NCBI GenBank assembly: GCA_964439745.1 | Contig: CAYTQK010000068.1 | Coordinates: 1-13,587, forward strand | Direction of reading: 5' to 3' | Source of the DNA: CAYTQK01 sp964439745 | GTDB lineage: Bacteria; Desulfobacterota; Desulfobacteria; Desulfobacterales; Desulfosudaceae | Length of the DNA stretch: 13,587 nucleotides | Shown: one piece after another, positions 12,437 through 13,587 of the stretch | Numbering within the stretch: position 1 is the first letter of the stretch | Layout: every line of letters begins with the position of its first letter | The notes under the pieces: generated by a model | What the model was told of the DNA's origin: nothing | What the model saw: the letters and a program-made list of their open reading frames with translations, nothing else | Database searches by the model: none | Position numbers and translations under genes: made by a program

Positions 12437-13587
12437 TTACGCTTTGGTGAGTTTGGCCCGGATGCCCCAGGCGGTATCCACGCCGGAAACAGGATCGGCT
12501 GCCGGCCCGAGCAGGCTGTTGACGTTGACGCCCTTGTCGGCCAGGTAGGCATCATAAGCGGTATGCCCCAGGCCGCGGGGCAGTGCCGCCACGCCGGGAA
12601 TAATTCCTTCGCTCAGGTGCAGGCGGACCCGGGCCTCGCCGCGGGGGGTGGCCAGGATGACCCGGTCGCCTTCGGCCAGGTTGTATCGCGCGGCCGTGTT
12701 GGGATTGATTTCCATCAGCACGTCTTTTTTGCGGATGACCGTATCGGCAACGGTCTTGATCATGAATGGGGGCGTACCTACCGACCAGCCGGCGGTGATG
12801 CGGAACGAATCATACGGCAGCAGCAGCAGGGGGTATTCTTTTTCATCGCCCGCCGGCTTGATGGCCTCCCCGCCGGTCTTGGCCAAAAGGGAGAAATCAA
12901 TTTTCCCCGGGCCGCCCTCCAGGAGGGTTTCCAGGGCGATGCCCAGGTCGGATTTCTGCAGGTAACCGGTACGGTTGAGTTTTTTCCACTGGCTGCCCAG
13001 GGTCTCTTTCAGGCAGGCCTGATAATTCTTCCAGGGCAGGGATTGGGCCACGGTGCCGCCCACGGCGCCGGCCAGTTTGATAAGGATATCGCCGGGATGG
13101 CGGGTGGTAAACTGCGGTTTGACCACCGGCCGGGACAATTCCACCAGCGGGGTCTTGAGACCGGCAGTGACCAGGATATCTTCATATCGTTCCAGGTAGG
13201 AATGGGTCGGCAGAACATAATCGGCGGCCGCGGCGGTTTCATCCATATAGGTGGACAGGCTGACTTTCAACGGAATGCGGTCAAAGGCTTTTTTTACCGC
13301 AGCCGTATCGGTCAGGGCATAGACAGGGTTGGCCTCGCACACGAACAGGGCCTGCACCGGGGATTGAGCAGCGTCGTTGATGATCTGCGCCAAGGTCGCG
13401 GGCAGCAGGCTGTCGGATTCATCGGTGCCGCCCAGCCGCGGACGGGCCAGGCCGGCGGCGGCAATGTCATCCTGTTCTGGTGCCGCCCACTGGATGTAGT
13501 CCGGTACCGGCGCCAGGAACAGACCACCGGGTTTATTGAGGTTGCCGACCAGGATATTGAGGGCCAGTACGGCCATGGCTTCACTGG
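12437..13587 (-). CDS. qrcB: Menaquinone reductase (Qrc complex) molybdopterin oxidoreductase-family subunit, C-terminal part
   Basis: The frame stays open to the right edge, so the N-terminal half, including any Tat signal and the metal-ligand region, is outside the window. About 383 residues remain. They begin SEAMAVLALNILVGNLNKPGG, the pattern near the cofactor site of the DMSO-reductase superfamily. Next come SLSTYMDETAAAADYVLPTHSYLER, a pattern common to this superfamily, and a C-terminal dinucleotide-binding beta-barrel (EINPNTAARYNLAEGDRV). In characterised Qrc the B subunit keeps the fold but is reported to lack molybdenum; whether that holds here cannot be judged from this half. It heads the visible operon, with qrcC 22 bases downstream. 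The expected multihaem cytochrome gene (qrcA) would lie upstream, beyond the right edge. The molybdopterin-family assignment is firm and the QrcB assignment rests on the neighbours. Confidence 0.82.
   Translation of the reverse strand, partial: SEAMAVLALNILVGNLNKPGGLFLAPVPDYIQWAAPEQDDIAAAGLARPRLGGTDESDSLLPATLAQIINDAAQSPVQALFVCEANPVYALTDTAAVKKAFDRIPLKVSLSTYMDETAAAADYVLPTHSYLERYEDILVTAGLKTPLVELSRPVVKPQFTTRHPGDILIKLAGAVGGTVAQSLPWKNYQACLKETLGSQWKKLNRTGYLQKSDLGIALETLLEGGPGKIDFSLLAKTGGEAIKPAGDEKEYPLLLLPYDSFRITAGWSVGTPPFMIKTVADTVIRKKDVLMEINPNTAARYNLAEGDRVILATPRGEARVRLHLSEGIIPGVAALPRGLGHTAYDAYLADKGVNVNSLLGPAADPVSGVDTAWGIRAKLTKA

Overview
The window reads as a piece of a draft genome from a sulfate-reducing member of the Desulfobacterota (former Deltaproteobacteria). 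The main argument is the right end: a molybdopterin-family subunit, a 16-cysteine ferredoxin and an NrfD-family membrane protein in that order, closely resembling subunits B, C and D of the quinone reductase complex (Qrc) of sulfate reducers. Most of the window is GC-rich. The organism call is inference from gene content.

Layout: genes on the plus strand occupy 1-4320 and converge on a minus-strand block from 4357 to the right edge. The plus block has the C-terminal end of a CoA-disulfide-reductase-type flavoprotein (1-414), then two adjacent half-transporter genes (438-2171 and 2172-4320) that form a heterodimeric ABC exporter. The second gene is broken at a 10-N assembly gap (3983-3992). 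A 101-base stretch left of the gap is an error-laden copy of sequence to its right, so the gap is best read as an unmerged contig overlap and the gene as intact in the organism.

Minus block, in transcription order from the right edge: qrcB (partial), qrcC, qrcD, and a 55-codon gene for a small single-helix membrane protein, all apparently one operon. This is followed by about 110 bases able to fold and by a strong intrinsic terminator (9974-10006). Next come murA (peptidoglycan precursor synthesis) and comEC (DNA uptake channel), 39 bases apart. After a 192-base AT-rich spacer comes a lone radical SAM gene with a cobalamin-binding-like N-terminal domain, lower in GC than its neighbours and with its own candidate promoter.

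How the genes work together: the Qrc subunits would pass electrons from periplasmic cytochrome c3 (fed by hydrogenases and formate dehydrogenases) to membrane menaquinone. The two ABC halves form one exporter with one canonical and one degenerate ATP site. murA and comEC are unrelated in function but may share a transcript. The items most worth a second look are the small protein behind qrcD, the foldable RNA and terminator between it and murA, the orphan radical SAM gene, and the assembly artefact in the exporter.
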